This document shows positions 27,994 through 36,223 of a stretch of DNA of 48,167 nucleotides, one piece after another. Source of the stretch: an alpha proteobacterium SCGC AAA280-P20 (GTDB taxonomy: Bacteria > Pseudomonadota > Alphaproteobacteria > Pelagibacterales > Pelagibacteraceae); the NCBI GenBank assembly GCA_000371845.1, contig AQUE01000003.1, positions 1 to 48,167 of the forward strand, written 5' to 3'. The position numbers were made by a program, and so were the translations under genes. Numbering within the stretch: the first letter of the stretch is position 1; every line of letters starts with the position of its first letter. Below the pieces are notes generated by a model. The model was not told the DNA's origin. It saw only the letters and a program-made list of their open reading frames with translations, and ran no database searches.

Positions 27994-29001
27994 ATGTTTT
28001 TAAAATTACAATTTGTTAAAAAAAAATTTTTTTTAAAAGATTCTTTTAGAATATCAAGAGAAAACAAAAAATTCATAAAAGCGATAATAATAAAAATAAC
28101 CGAAAGGGATAGAAGCGGTTTTGCTGAATGCATTCCTTACAAAAGATATGGTGAAACTCAAAAAAAAATATTTTCATATTTAAAGAATAATGAGTATGAA
28201 ATTACACAACTAACTAGACAAAATAGATTTGAAGAAATTAAATATTTATCTTTAAGAACAGCTCTAGAGTTAGCTTTTAAACATCTTAATATTACCAAAA
28301 ATAAAAAATATAATTTAAGCGAAAAATATCTAACCTCAATTACTATTCCGATATTCAACCAAGAAAAGCTAAAGAAAATAATTCATAAATTTAAAGATGT
28401 TAATCTTATTAAAGTAAAAGTTAATAAAAATAACATTTTAAAGACAATAAAATTTATAAATAAAAAATGTCCTAAATCAAAAATAATAATTGATGCTAAT
28501 GAAGGATTAAATTTTATATTATTAAAAAAAATTATTAAAGATTTAGAAGAATTAAATGTAATTATTATAGAGCAGCCATTTAAATATGGATTTGACCATA
28601 AACTTAAAAATATCAAAACAAAAATATTATTTTGTGCCGATGAATCATTTCACATTAAAAATAAAAATAAAATTTTAAAATACTACCAAGTAGTAAATGT
28701 AAAATTAGATAAATTTGGCGGGTTAAATAAAAGTCTGGAAATTATTAAGTTTTTAAAAAGGAAAAATAAAAAAATATTACTCGGGTGTATGGTTAGTTCT
28801 TCGCTGTCTATTGTTCCTGCCTTAACGATTGCAAAATATTGCACGTTTCTTGATCTTGATGGTGCTTATTTTTTAAAAAAAGATTTTAAAAATGGAGTTT
28901 CTTATAAAAATGGTAATTTAATTTTAAATAAAGATTTTGTTTGGCTAAATAAAAAAGGCCCCCAAGAAAATCTTGAGGGCCTTTTTAAAAAAATTAATTA
29001 A
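27994..29001 (+). CDS. Enolase-superfamily dipeptide epimerase (L-Ala-D/L-Glu epimerase-like)
   Basis: 335 residues with the muconate-lactonising/AE-epimerase plan: a capping domain (about 1-125) and a barrel with the K-x-K motif (140-142), metal ligands Asp168 (IIIDANEG), Glu194 (IIIEQPF) and Asp217 (FCADESF), and the second catalytic lysine in NVKLDKFGGL (241). In known relatives it epimerises muropeptide-derived dipeptides during cell-wall recycling. A substrate other than L-Ala-D-Glu is possible. The last codons (KKGPQENLEGLFKK) are also the arms of a strong terminator hairpin, so the protein end and the terminator have co-evolved. It is convergent with proteorhodopsin. Confidence 0.85.
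   Translation: MFLKLQFVKKKFFLKDSFRISRENKKFIKAIIIKITERDRSGFAECIPYKRYGETQKKIFSYLKNNEYEITQLTRQNRFEEIKYLSLRTALELAFKHLNITKNKKYNLSEKYLTSITIPIFNQEKLKKIIHKFKDVNLIKVKVNKNNILKTIKFINKKCPKSKIIIDANEGLNFILLKKIIKDLEELNVIIIEQPFKYGFDHKLKNIKTKILFCADESFHIKNKNKILKYYQVVNVKLDKFGGLNKSLEIIKFLKRKNKKILLGCMVSSSLSIVPALTIAKYCTFLDLDGAYFLKKDFKNGVSYKNGNLILNKDFVWLNKKGPQENLEGLFKKIN
28952..28986. terminator. Strong bidirectional terminator inside the epimerase 3' end
   Basis: A 16-bp stem (28952-28967 with 28971-28986) closes an AAA loop, with a single mismatch at the eleventh pair. The core GGCCC/GGGCC is flanked by A5 on one side and T5 on the other, so it can terminate both the epimerase transcript (+) and the proteorhodopsin transcript (-). 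It lies entirely inside coding sequence, before the epimerase stop at 29001. Confidence 0.85.
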
Positions 29002-29007
29002 TTATAA

Positions 29008-29709
29008 TTACTTACTTCCTGCAGGTGTTAAACTTGATGCAGTTTTGTAAATAACTAAACCGAATAATATTTTGTTAATAAAGTCTGCCAAGTTGTAAAC
29101 AAGGTTTAAAGTAACCTCATTTGCTGAACCTGTCATATATCCAAAAAGATATCCTAATGGGTATACTGACCAACCGATTGTTACGATCCATTTGCAGAAT
29201 TCAAAACAATCTTTTGCGGCACCTGATAATCTTGCTGCTTCTCTACCAGCTTCGCCTGAGAAAACTTCATATAGAATGAAGATCCATCCGCCCATACCAA
29301 TAATGAAACCAGCGTTAATATTCATGTATCCAGCTTCGCCAAGATATCCACCTATTAACATAACTAATGTTCCTAAAAGTAATCTCCAAAAAATTCCTGA
29401 AGAAACTTTTTTAACAGCTGAAAGTATAAAGTAAAATTCAATCATTAATAAAGGAACAGTTAGCAACCAATCAATATATCTAAATACTGTTGGTGATGTG
29501 CCTGTAGTTACCCAGACTTCTCTCATGTACATGTAATGCACAAATGCAATACCTGTAACTAAGCCTGATAAAGTCATTGAAGTTCTCCATGAAGCTTTTA
29601 CTGAATTTCTTTCGATGAAAAAGAAAAACGTACTAGCTAACAAGGCCATTGATATTAACCAGAATGAAATTCCAGTTAAATCACTAGATTGTAGAAGAGT
29701 TGTTTTCAT
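29008..29709 (-). CDS. Proteorhodopsin, green-tuned proton pump
   Basis: 233 residues with seven membrane helices: a light-driven outward proton pump. Pump residues are intact. Counting from the first methionine, Asp80 in RYIDWLLTVP is the proton acceptor (Asp97 in the reference numbering), Glu91 is the donor (Glu108), His58 partners the acceptor (His75), and Lys213 in ADFINKILFG binds retinal (Lys231). Leu88, the residue equivalent to 105, predicts green absorption; glutamine there gives blue. The Shine-Dalgarno-like AGGGGA lies at 29714-29719 (minus), unusually strong for this genome. Retinal would come from the divergent crt-blh cluster. Confidence 0.97.
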   Translation of the reverse strand: MKTTLLQSSDLTGISFWLISMALLASTFFFFIERNSVKASWRTSMTLSGLVTGIAFVHYMYMREVWVTTGTSPTVFRYIDWLLTVPLLMIEFYFILSAVKKVSSGIFWRLLLGTLVMLIGGYLGEAGYMNINAGFIIGMGGWIFILYEVFSGEAGREAARLSGAAKDCFEFCKWIVTIGWSVYPLGYLFGYMTGSANEVTLNLVYNLADFINKILFGLVIYKTASSLTPAGSK

Positions 29710-29713
29710 TAAA

Positions 29714-29719
29714 TCCCCT
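29714..29719 (-). promoter_or_regulatory. Strong ribosome binding site of proteorhodopsin
   Basis: AGGGGA on the minus strand, four bases before the ATG. Most genes here have only weak A-rich leaders, so this fits high translation of an abundant membrane protein. Confidence 0.6.
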
Positions 29720-29754
29720 GTTTGTTTATTTAATTAAATGCAAAGTTAGAGTAA

Positions 29755-29777
29755 TTTGCCTTTTTTTAAAAGGTAAA
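29755..29777. promoter_or_regulatory. Hairpin in the proteorhodopsin 5' leader region
   Basis: Ten-base arms (29755-29764 and 29768-29777) close a TTT loop with one imperfect pair: G-U in + strand RNA, A-C in minus RNA. It lies about 46-68 bases before the proteorhodopsin start in a 153-base divergent region. It could be a leader structure or terminate antisense transcription; its role is unknown. Confidence 0.35.
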
Positions 29778-29795
29778 TAAAACTAATAAAATCAA

Positions 29796-29824
29796 TGATT
29801 ATTGTACATTTTTATAGTTATAAT
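29796..29824 (+). promoter_or_regulatory. Candidate promoter for the crtI-crtB-crtY-blh operon
   Basis: A perfect TATAAT lies at 29819-29824 with a weak -35-like TGATTA 17 bases upstream (29796-29801). Transcription would begin near 29831, leaving a leader of about 30 bases before the crtI ATG. In this AT-rich DNA TATAAT matches arise by chance, so the call is weak. Confidence 0.3.
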
Positions 29825-29862
29825 TGTCGTTACATCAGAAATATTAATAAAGAACTAAGTCG

Positions 29863-31335
29863 ATGAACAAAAAAGCAATAGTTATAGGTTCGGGCCTTGG
29901 AGGAATCGCTTCAGCAATAAGATTAAGGGCTAAGAATTATGATGTCACGTTGATTGAAAAAAATTCTGATTTGGGAGGAAGAGCAAGAACATTCTACAAA
30001 AATGGATATACGTTTGACGCTGGCCCAACAGTGATAACGGCCCCCTATCTTATTGAAGAGTTGTTTTCACTTTTTAAAAAAAATATTAATGACTATGTAA
30101 AAATCGTACCATTAAAAACTTGGTACCAATTTATATTCAGTGATTTATCGAAGTTTAATTATACCCATGATCATAAAGTCAATTTACAAGAAATATCAAA
30201 AATTAACTCTGCAGACATTATTGGATTTGAGAAATTATTAAAATTTTCAGAAAAAATATTTAACAAAGGTTATTTAGAATTGGCAGACAAACCGTTCTCT
30301 AATTTTTTTTTCATGTTAAAACAAATACCGTCTTTATTATTGTTAAAAAGCTATCTTTCAGTTTACAAATTAATATCAAAATTTATAAAAAATGAAAAAT
30401 TAAGAAAAATTTTTAGTGTACATCCACTTTTAGTTGGCGGAAATCCATTTTCAACTACTTCAATTTATACATTAATATTATTTTTGGAAAAAAAATGGGG
30501 CGTTCATTATGCTTTAGGTGGTACAGGAAAAATTGTTAGTGCTTTAGAAAAACTAATGAACGAAATTGGAGTTAAAATTATTAAAGATGATGAAGTGATC
30601 AAAATAATAACAGATAAAAAAAATATAAACGGAGTTATTACTAAAAGTAACAAAGTAATTAATGCAAAAATTATTGTTTGTAATGCAGATCCACCATTTG
30701 TTTATAAATATTTATTAGAAAAAAAACATAATACATTTTTATTTAAAAAAAAAATGAAAAGAATGAATTATTCAATGGGTTTATTTGTTTATTATTTTGG
30801 ATCAAAAAAGAAATATAATGACGTACAACATCACACAATTTATTTTGGTGATTCATATAAAGATCTATTAAATAAAATTTTTGAAAAAAAAATATTAACT
30901 GACGATATTAGTTATTATCTCCATAGACCAACGGCAACAGATCCTACAATGGCTCCAAAAGATAAAGACTGTTTTTATGTATTAGTGCCGGTACCAAATA
31001 ACTTATCTAAAATAAAGTGGGATAATGAGGCAGAAAGATTTAAGAAAATAATTATAAAAAAATTAAGCTCAACTTTATTGCCTAATATTGAAGAATATAT
31101 AGAAAATGATTTCTACATCACGCCTGACTACTTTGAAAATGAACTTAGAACTCTTCACGGATCAGGATTTTCAATTCAGCCATTATTTTCGCAGTCTGCT
31201 TATTTTAGATTTCACAATAAATCTGAAGTATATAACGGACTATTCTTTGTCGGCGCAGGAACGCACCCAGGTGCTGGAATTCCTGGAGTTTTATCTTCTG
31301 CTAAAATTTTAGATAGGATTGTACCTAAATTTTAA
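29863..31335 (+). CDS. crtI: Phytoene desaturase
   Basis: FAD-dependent desaturation of phytoene to lycopene. The 490 residues begin with the dinucleotide site VIGSGLGGIASAIRLRAKNY, continue with DLGGRARTFYKNGYTFDAGP, and end with the CrtI signature FVGAGTHPGAGIPGVLSSAKI. Length and both ends are normal for bacterial CrtI. It is the first gene of a + strand cluster divergent from proteorhodopsin; its TAA overlaps the crtB ATG. The expected upstream enzyme CrtE (GGPP synthase) is not in the cluster. Confidence 0.95.
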   Translation: MNKKAIVIGSGLGGIASAIRLRAKNYDVTLIEKNSDLGGRARTFYKNGYTFDAGPTVITAPYLIEELFSLFKKNINDYVKIVPLKTWYQFIFSDLSKFNYTHDHKVNLQEISKINSADIIGFEKLLKFSEKIFNKGYLELADKPFSNFFFMLKQIPSLLLLKSYLSVYKLISKFIKNEKLRKIFSVHPLLVGGNPFSTTSIYTLILFLEKKWGVHYALGGTGKIVSALEKLMNEIGVKIIKDDEVIKIITDKKNINGVITKSNKVINAKIIVCNADPPFVYKYLLEKKHNTFLFKKKMKRMNYSMGLFVYYFGSKKKYNDVQHHTIYFGDSYKDLLNKIFEKKILTDDISYYLHRPTATDPTMAPKDKDCFYVLVPVPNNLSKIKWDNEAERFKKIIIKKLSSTLLPNIEEYIENDFYITPDYFENELRTLHGSGFSIQPLFSQSAYFRFHNKSEVYNGLFFVGAGTHPGAGIPGVLSSAKILDRIVPKF

Positions 31336-32153
31336 TGAACTCAGAATTTTATATAAAGCATTATGGAAAATCATTTTTTTGGGCAGGAAAGTTCTTAAAA
31401 AAAGAAATATTTGATGATTGTGCAACTCTTTATGCTTTTTGTAGAGTTGCGGATGATCTTGTTGATGAAAATAAAAACTCAAAGAATAAAATTGATAAAT
31501 TTATAAAAGAATACTCAAATAGAAATTCTAAAAATACAATTATTAATAAATTTAAAAAAATTAAACAAAAATACAATATTCCTAAAAAATTTATTAATGA
31601 TTTATTTTATGGAATAAAGTTAGACACAAAAATTGTAAAAATTAGATCAAAAAAAGAACTTATTAAGTACTCATATTATGTGGCTGGCACTGTAGGAGCT
31701 ATGATGGCTCATATACTTAATACAACACATCCTAAGGCAATTAAACATGCGATAGATCTTGGTGTGGCAATGCAATTAACTAATATTGCAAGAGATGTAG
31801 TTACTGATGCAAAATTAGGTAGAATTTATTTGCCTCAAAACTTATTAATTCAAAACATTAAAGCAGAAGATATAGTTAATGAAAGCTTTGATCGTGCTAA
31901 ATTATTTTCTGCTATTTCTAAAATTATTATGATGTCTAAAAAATATTATAAAAGTGGTAATGACGGAATAAAATATTTACCATCGTCACTTAGATATCCA
32001 ATATTTCTTGCAAGTTCATTATATCAAAGAATTGGAGTAAAAATTATTAATAGTAATTTGAATAAATATTTTAACTCCAGAATATATGTTGGTTTTTTTG
32101 AAAAATTATTTATTACTTTAAAAATATTTTTCATTTTCAATCTCAAATATTAA
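31335..32153 (+). CDS. crtB: Phytoene synthase
   Basis: Head-to-head condensation of two geranylgeranyl-diphosphates to phytoene. The 272 residues contain both diphosphate-binding aspartate motifs (CRVADDLVDE in the first, NIARDVVTDA in the second) and the family's GRIYLPQ. It begins FYIKHYGKSFFWAGKFL, the typical squalene/phytoene synthase opening. It is translationally coupled to crtI through TAATG, and 14 bases separate it from crtY. Confidence 0.93.
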   Translation: MNSEFYIKHYGKSFFWAGKFLKKEIFDDCATLYAFCRVADDLVDENKNSKNKIDKFIKEYSNRNSKNTIINKFKKIKQKYNIPKKFINDLFYGIKLDTKIVKIRSKKELIKYSYYVAGTVGAMMAHILNTTHPKAIKHAIDLGVAMQLTNIARDVVTDAKLGRIYLPQNLLIQNIKAEDIVNESFDRAKLFSAISKIIMMSKKYYKSGNDGIKYLPSSLRYPIFLASSLYQRIGVKIINSNLNKYFNSRIYVGFFEKLFITLKIFFIFNLKY

Positions 32154-32167
32154 ATTAATCATTATTA

Positions 32168-33295
32168 ATGAATAACTACGATTTTATAATTATAGGAGCA
32201 GGTTGTTCAGGTTTCTCTCTTTTATACGAAATGAATAAAAGTAATATTCTAAAAAATAAAACTTGTGCAGTTTTTGATAAAAGAAAGAATTTTAGTAAAG
32301 ATAAAATTTGGTCTTACTGGAATACTTTTAAACATTCGTTTTCAGACTGCTTATTAGATCAATGGGACAAAGTAATAGTTAAAGGTGACAAAGAAATAAT
32401 TTTGGACTGCAAAGATTTTGCTTATCAATCTGTAGATAGTGAAAAATTTTATAATAAAATATTGAAAAATATAAGTGAAAATAAAAATATTAAATTATTT
32501 TTAGATCGTGGTGTTGATGAAATTAATGAAGAAAATAATCAAATAACAATCAAAAGTAACAATGAGATATTTAAGGCAAATTTAGTTTTTGATAGTTCAT
32601 TAAAAAATAATGACACTGATGACACTAAAATTTATCAACACTTTTATGGTTGTGAAATTAACTTTAAGGAGACTGCAAATTTAAACAAACACCCAATTCT
32701 AATGGACTTTAATTGTAATCAAGGGAATTGGACGCATTTTTTTTACACCCTACCCCTTGGTGACAATAAAATATTTATCGAAACTACTTGGATTTCTGAT
32801 CAAAACAATTTTGTAAAAGAGCAGTATATGCATGAGATTAATGAATATATTCAAAATAATTTAAATTATAAAAAAGAATATACTGCTGGCTACAATGAAA
32901 TGGGTTCCATCCCAATGTTTCACTTTAAGGATAAGGCTAATTATCAAAAAGTAATAAAAATTGGAACTGCCGCAAACCTTACAAGAAAAAGTACTGGTTA
33001 TACTTTTTTAAATATTCAAAAATTTACGCAAGAGCTAGTACAAAAGTTGATTAAAAATCAAATTATTACCAACGCCAGGGTACAATCAAAATATAACTTT
33101 TTAGATAAAATATTTATTAAAGTTTTGCTCGAGAAAAAGGGAAATATGCACAAAATTTTTTTAAAACTTTTTAAAAATAATAAGACAAAAGATATTATTA
33201 ATTTTTTATCTAATAATAGTAATTTTTTTCAAGATATAAAAATAATTTTAAGCATGCCTAAGTTAATCTTTATTAAAAAATTATTAAATTTTTAA
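32168..33295 (+). CDS. crtY: Lycopene beta-cyclase, CrtY type
   Basis: Forms the beta-ionone rings of beta-carotene from lycopene. The 375 residues have the N-terminal dinucleotide-binding segment FIIIGAGCSGFSLLYEM, the IWSYW motif and the later FFYTLPLGDNKIFIETTW segment that fits the cyclase active-site region. It lies between crtB and blh as expected for a beta-carotene and retinal pathway. Sequence is divergent and lysine/asparagine-rich as in the neighbouring genes, but no key segment seems missing. The blh start follows three bases after the stop. Confidence 0.88.
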   Translation: MNNYDFIIIGAGCSGFSLLYEMNKSNILKNKTCAVFDKRKNFSKDKIWSYWNTFKHSFSDCLLDQWDKVIVKGDKEIILDCKDFAYQSVDSEKFYNKILKNISENKNIKLFLDRGVDEINEENNQITIKSNNEIFKANLVFDSSLKNNDTDDTKIYQHFYGCEINFKETANLNKHPILMDFNCNQGNWTHFFYTLPLGDNKIFIETTWISDQNNFVKEQYMHEINEYIQNNLNYKKEYTAGYNEMGSIPMFHFKDKANYQKVIKIGTAANLTRKSTGYTFLNIQKFTQELVQKLIKNQIITNARVQSKYNFLDKIFIKVLLEKKGNMHKIFLKLFKNNKTKDIINFLSNNSNFFQDIKIILSMPKLIFIKKLLNF

Positions 33296-33298
33296 TGT

Positions 33299-33877
33299 AT
33301 GAACTATAATTTAAAAAAAAATTTTAATAACATTAATTTCTTTTTTTTATTTTTAATTTCCATTTTATCAATAATTGGTTTTTTCTTAGATTTATCATCT
33401 GCATATATATATTTTTTTTGTTTTATATTAATTGCGACAATTGGCATATCTCATGGGGCTTATGATGGCAAAAAAGGCGAGGTACTATTTTATAAAAAAT
33501 TTAAAAATTTAAAATTTATTTTTTATTTTACTTACATTTCATTAGTTATTACAGTTTTTGTTTTTTGGTATTTAAATCCGTTAATCTCACTAATAATTTT
33601 TTTAATTGTATCTTCTTTACATTTTGGAAAAGAAGATTTGGAGATTTATTTAGAGAAAAAATACAAATATCTTCTATTTATTTTTTTTCTTAAAGGTTCA
33701 TTAATTATATTACTTCCATTATTTTTTAATTTTGAACAAACAAATTTAATTTTTAATACAATTCTTTTTTCAAAAGATTATATCTTGCTGTCACATAATT
33801 ACGTAAAGTTTATTTTAATAGTAAATTTATTAATACAGATTTTATTTTATTTATATATTTGTCTTATAAAAAATTAA
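33299..33877 (+). CDS. blh: Beta-carotene 15,15'-dioxygenase (Blh), N-terminal part, frame ends early
   Basis: Brp/Blh membrane enzyme that cleaves beta-carotene into two retinals. This part (192 residues) has several membrane helices and two of the iron-binding histidine motifs, IGISHGAYDGKKGE and SSLHFGKEDLE. It stops at 33875-33877 after CTT ATA AAA AAT. The remaining histidine motifs lie in the -1 frame downstream (33859-34227), so this piece alone should be inactive. The break sits at A AAA AAT (33868-33874); a -1 slip or one extra A in the A6 run gives a 309-residue protein of normal length. Confidence 0.85.
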   Translation: MNYNLKKNFNNINFFFLFLISILSIIGFFLDLSSAYIYFFCFILIATIGISHGAYDGKKGEVLFYKKFKNLKFIFYFTYISLVITVFVFWYLNPLISLIIFLIVSSLHFGKEDLEIYLEKKYKYLLFIFFLKGSLIILLPLFFNFEQTNLIFNTILFSKDYILLSHNYVKFILIVNLLIQILFYLYICLIKN

Positions 33878-34227
33878 AAAAAAATGAATTTATTGCAATT
33901 GTTTTTGAAATTTTTTTAATAATCATTGCATTTTATTTATTTAATCCAATTGTTGCGTTTACTTTATATTTTTGTTTCATGCACTCTCTTAAAAATATTC
34001 TTCTTATTTCTAGTGATCTTAATCCGAGACTATTTAAAGGTTTAAAATTATTTCTTAAACAATCATTATTTTTAACTTTGATCACTTTTTTTATTTTATT
34101 TATTGGTTTAATTTTTTTAATAAATTTTGATTTTCTTGAAAAATCGATTGAGAAAATTATATTTATTGGCTTAGCTTCTTTAACTCTTCCGCACATAGTC
34201 TTGCACTACTTTTCAGAAAAATATTAA
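33859..34227 (+). CDS. blh: Beta-carotene 15,15'-dioxygenase (Blh), C-terminal part in the -1 frame
   Basis: Continues Blh: about 120 residues with three membrane helices and the last two histidine motifs, FCFMHSLKNILL and LTLPHIVLHYFSEKY. The first possible start in this frame is the TTG at 33859, inside the end of the N-terminal part and with no ribosome binding site. Separate translation of a functional half-enzyme is unlikely. It fits one original blh gene with a frameshift in the A-rich segment 33868-33884. Whether that is a mutation, programmed slippage or sequencing error cannot be decided here. Confidence 0.8.
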   Translation: MSYKKLKKNEFIAIVFEIFLIIIAFYLFNPIVAFTLYFCFMHSLKNILLISSDLNPRLFKGLKLFLKQSLFLTLITFFILFIGLIFLINFDFLEKSIEKIIFIGLASLTLPHIVLHYFSEKY

Positions 34228-34327
34228 AATATCTAAAAGGCTAATTTAGATGCTTAAATTCTTAGCTTTGAAACTACATGTTTTTTGGTTTACTATTCAT
34301 TTAAATTAATAATAGTTTGGGGAAAAA

Positions 34328-36223
34328 TTGATTAATAAATACGATAATTTATTTAAAGAATCGATTTTAAATCCTGAAAATTTTTGGGGTGATGCTGCCA
34401 AAGATGTTAAATGGTTTTCGCCTTATAAAAAAGTTTTAGATAGTTCTAACCCTCCATTTTATCGTTGGTTTCCTGAGGGAAAAATTAATACATGTTTTAA
34501 TGCAATCGATAGGCATGTCGAAGAGGGAAATGGATCTCGTGCAGCTATAATTTATGACAGCCCTGTAACTTCCAAAAAAGTTTCGTTTAGTTACTCTGAG
34601 GTAAAAAAAATAGTCTCTATTTTTGCAGGAGCTTTAAAAAATTTTGGAATTCAAAAAGGAGACCGCATTATCATTTATATGCCTATGATACCGGAGGCGG
34701 TTTTTGCTATGCTTGCCTGCGCGCGAATAGGCGCTGTCCATTCAGTTGTCTTTGGAGGATTTGCGGCTAACGAACTTGCTGCTAGAATAAATGATTCTGA
34801 AGCAAAATTAATTATTTCTGCTTCCTGTGGCTTTGAACCTGGAAGAACAGTTCAATACAAACCACTTTTAGATGAAGCTATAAGACTAGCAGCTATTAAA
34901 CCTAAAAAATGTGTAATATTTCAAAGAGAAAATAATTCTGTTGAATTAGGAGTTAACGATATTAGTTGGCAAGATTTTATAAAGAATGGAAAAGAAATTG
35001 ATTGTGAACATATGGATGCTAACGATCCTGCATACATACTTTATACTTCGGGAACAACAGGAACTCCGAAAGGCATTGTAAGAGACATTGGTGGTCATAT
35101 CGTTGCATTGAAATGGTCTATGAAAAATATTTACAATATTAATCCAGGTGATATCTGGTGGTCAGCAAGTGATATTGGTTGGGTTGTTGGTCACTCTTAC
35201 ATTGTTTATGGACCATTATTTCACGGTTGCACAACAATTTTATATGAAGGAAAACCTGTTGGAACTCCTGATGCCGGCTCTTTTTGGAGAGTAATATCAG
35301 AACATAAAGTTAAATCATTATTTACTGCCCCTACTGCTTTTAGAGCTATTAAAAAAGAAGATCCTGAGGGAAAATTTTTTAAAAAATATGATCTATCTAA
35401 ATTTGAAATATTATTTTTAGCTGGTGAAAGAGCTGATCCAGATACAATTAAATGGGCTGAAAACTTATTAAAAAAACCTGTAATAGATCATTGGTGGCAA
35501 ACTGAAACTGGATGGGCAATAAGCGCAAATTGTGCGGGCCTTGGTTTATTTAAAACTAAATATGGTTCTGCCGGGAAAGCAGTTCCTGGTTATAATATTC
35601 AAATTTTAAAACCTGACGCTACACAAGCTAAACCCTCTGAAATGGGTGATGTGGTAGTAAAATTGCCTCTTCCTCCAGGAACTTTTCCTACATTATGGAA
35701 AGCAGACAAAAGATATAAAGAAAACTACATGGATCCTTATAAGGGTTACTACAAAACTTATGACGCGGGACACATTGATGAAGATGGATATGTTTGGATT
35801 ATGTCAAGAACTGACGACATTATTAATGTTGCAGGACATAGACTTTCAACTGGTTCAATGGAGGAAATATTATCAGAAAATACTAGTGTAGCAGAATGTG
35901 CAGTGCTTGGAATTGCTGACAATTTAAAGGGCCAAATACCTCTTGGTTTAATTGTTTTAAAATCTGGGGTAACAAAAAAATCTGAAGACATTTCAAAGGA
36001 ATGTATTCAAATGATTAGAGATAAAATTGGACCTGTAGCTGCATTTAAAAATATAGTTGTTGTAAAAAGACTTCCAAAAACAAGATCTGGAAAAATTTTA
36101 AGAGGAACAGTTGGTAAAATTGCAGATCAAGTTCCTTATAAAATGCCAGCAACTATTGATGATCCTACTATTTTAGACGAAATTAAATCTTCTTTGATTG
36201 ATGCTGGAATAATTAAAAATTAA
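34328..36223 (+). CDS. prpE: Propionyl-CoA synthetase (acyl-CoA synthetase of the Acs/PrpE family)
   Basis: ATP-dependent activation of a short carboxylate to its CoA thioester. The 631 residues are of PrpE length, shorter than Acs. It has the AMP-binding YILYTSGTTGTPKGIVRD, DHWWQTETGW, YKTYDAGHIDEDGYVWIMSRTDD split over the adenylation hinge, and the acetylation-prone lysine in KTRSGKILRG. The GGHIVALKW and GWVVGHSYIVYGP patterns favour propionate over acetate, as in PrpE. The start is a TTG at 34328 preceded by TTTGGGG. It is convergent with dihydroorotase (four-base overlap). Acetate use cannot be excluded. Confidence 0.85.
   Translation: MINKYDNLFKESILNPENFWGDAAKDVKWFSPYKKVLDSSNPPFYRWFPEGKINTCFNAIDRHVEEGNGSRAAIIYDSPVTSKKVSFSYSEVKKIVSIFAGALKNFGIQKGDRIIIYMPMIPEAVFAMLACARIGAVHSVVFGGFAANELAARINDSEAKLIISASCGFEPGRTVQYKPLLDEAIRLAAIKPKKCVIFQRENNSVELGVNDISWQDFIKNGKEIDCEHMDANDPAYILYTSGTTGTPKGIVRDIGGHIVALKWSMKNIYNINPGDIWWSASDIGWVVGHSYIVYGPLFHGCTTILYEGKPVGTPDAGSFWRVISEHKVKSLFTAPTAFRAIKKEDPEGKFFKKYDLSKFEILFLAGERADPDTIKWAENLLKKPVIDHWWQTETGWAISANCAGLGLFKTKYGSAGKAVPGYNIQILKPDATQAKPSEMGDVVVKLPLPPGTFPTLWKADKRYKENYMDPYKGYYKTYDAGHIDEDGYVWIMSRTDDIINVAGHRLSTGSMEEILSENTSVAECAVLGIADNLKGQIPLGLIVLKSGVTKKSEDISKECIQMIRDKIGPVAAFKNIVVVKRLPKTRSGKILRGTVGKIADQVPYKMPATIDDPTILDEIKSSLIDAGIIKN

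Noticed and set aside
29192..29434. Open frame antisense to proteorhodopsin
   Set aside because: Lies wholly inside the well-supported proteorhodopsin gene on the other strand, with no recognisable motif or leader.
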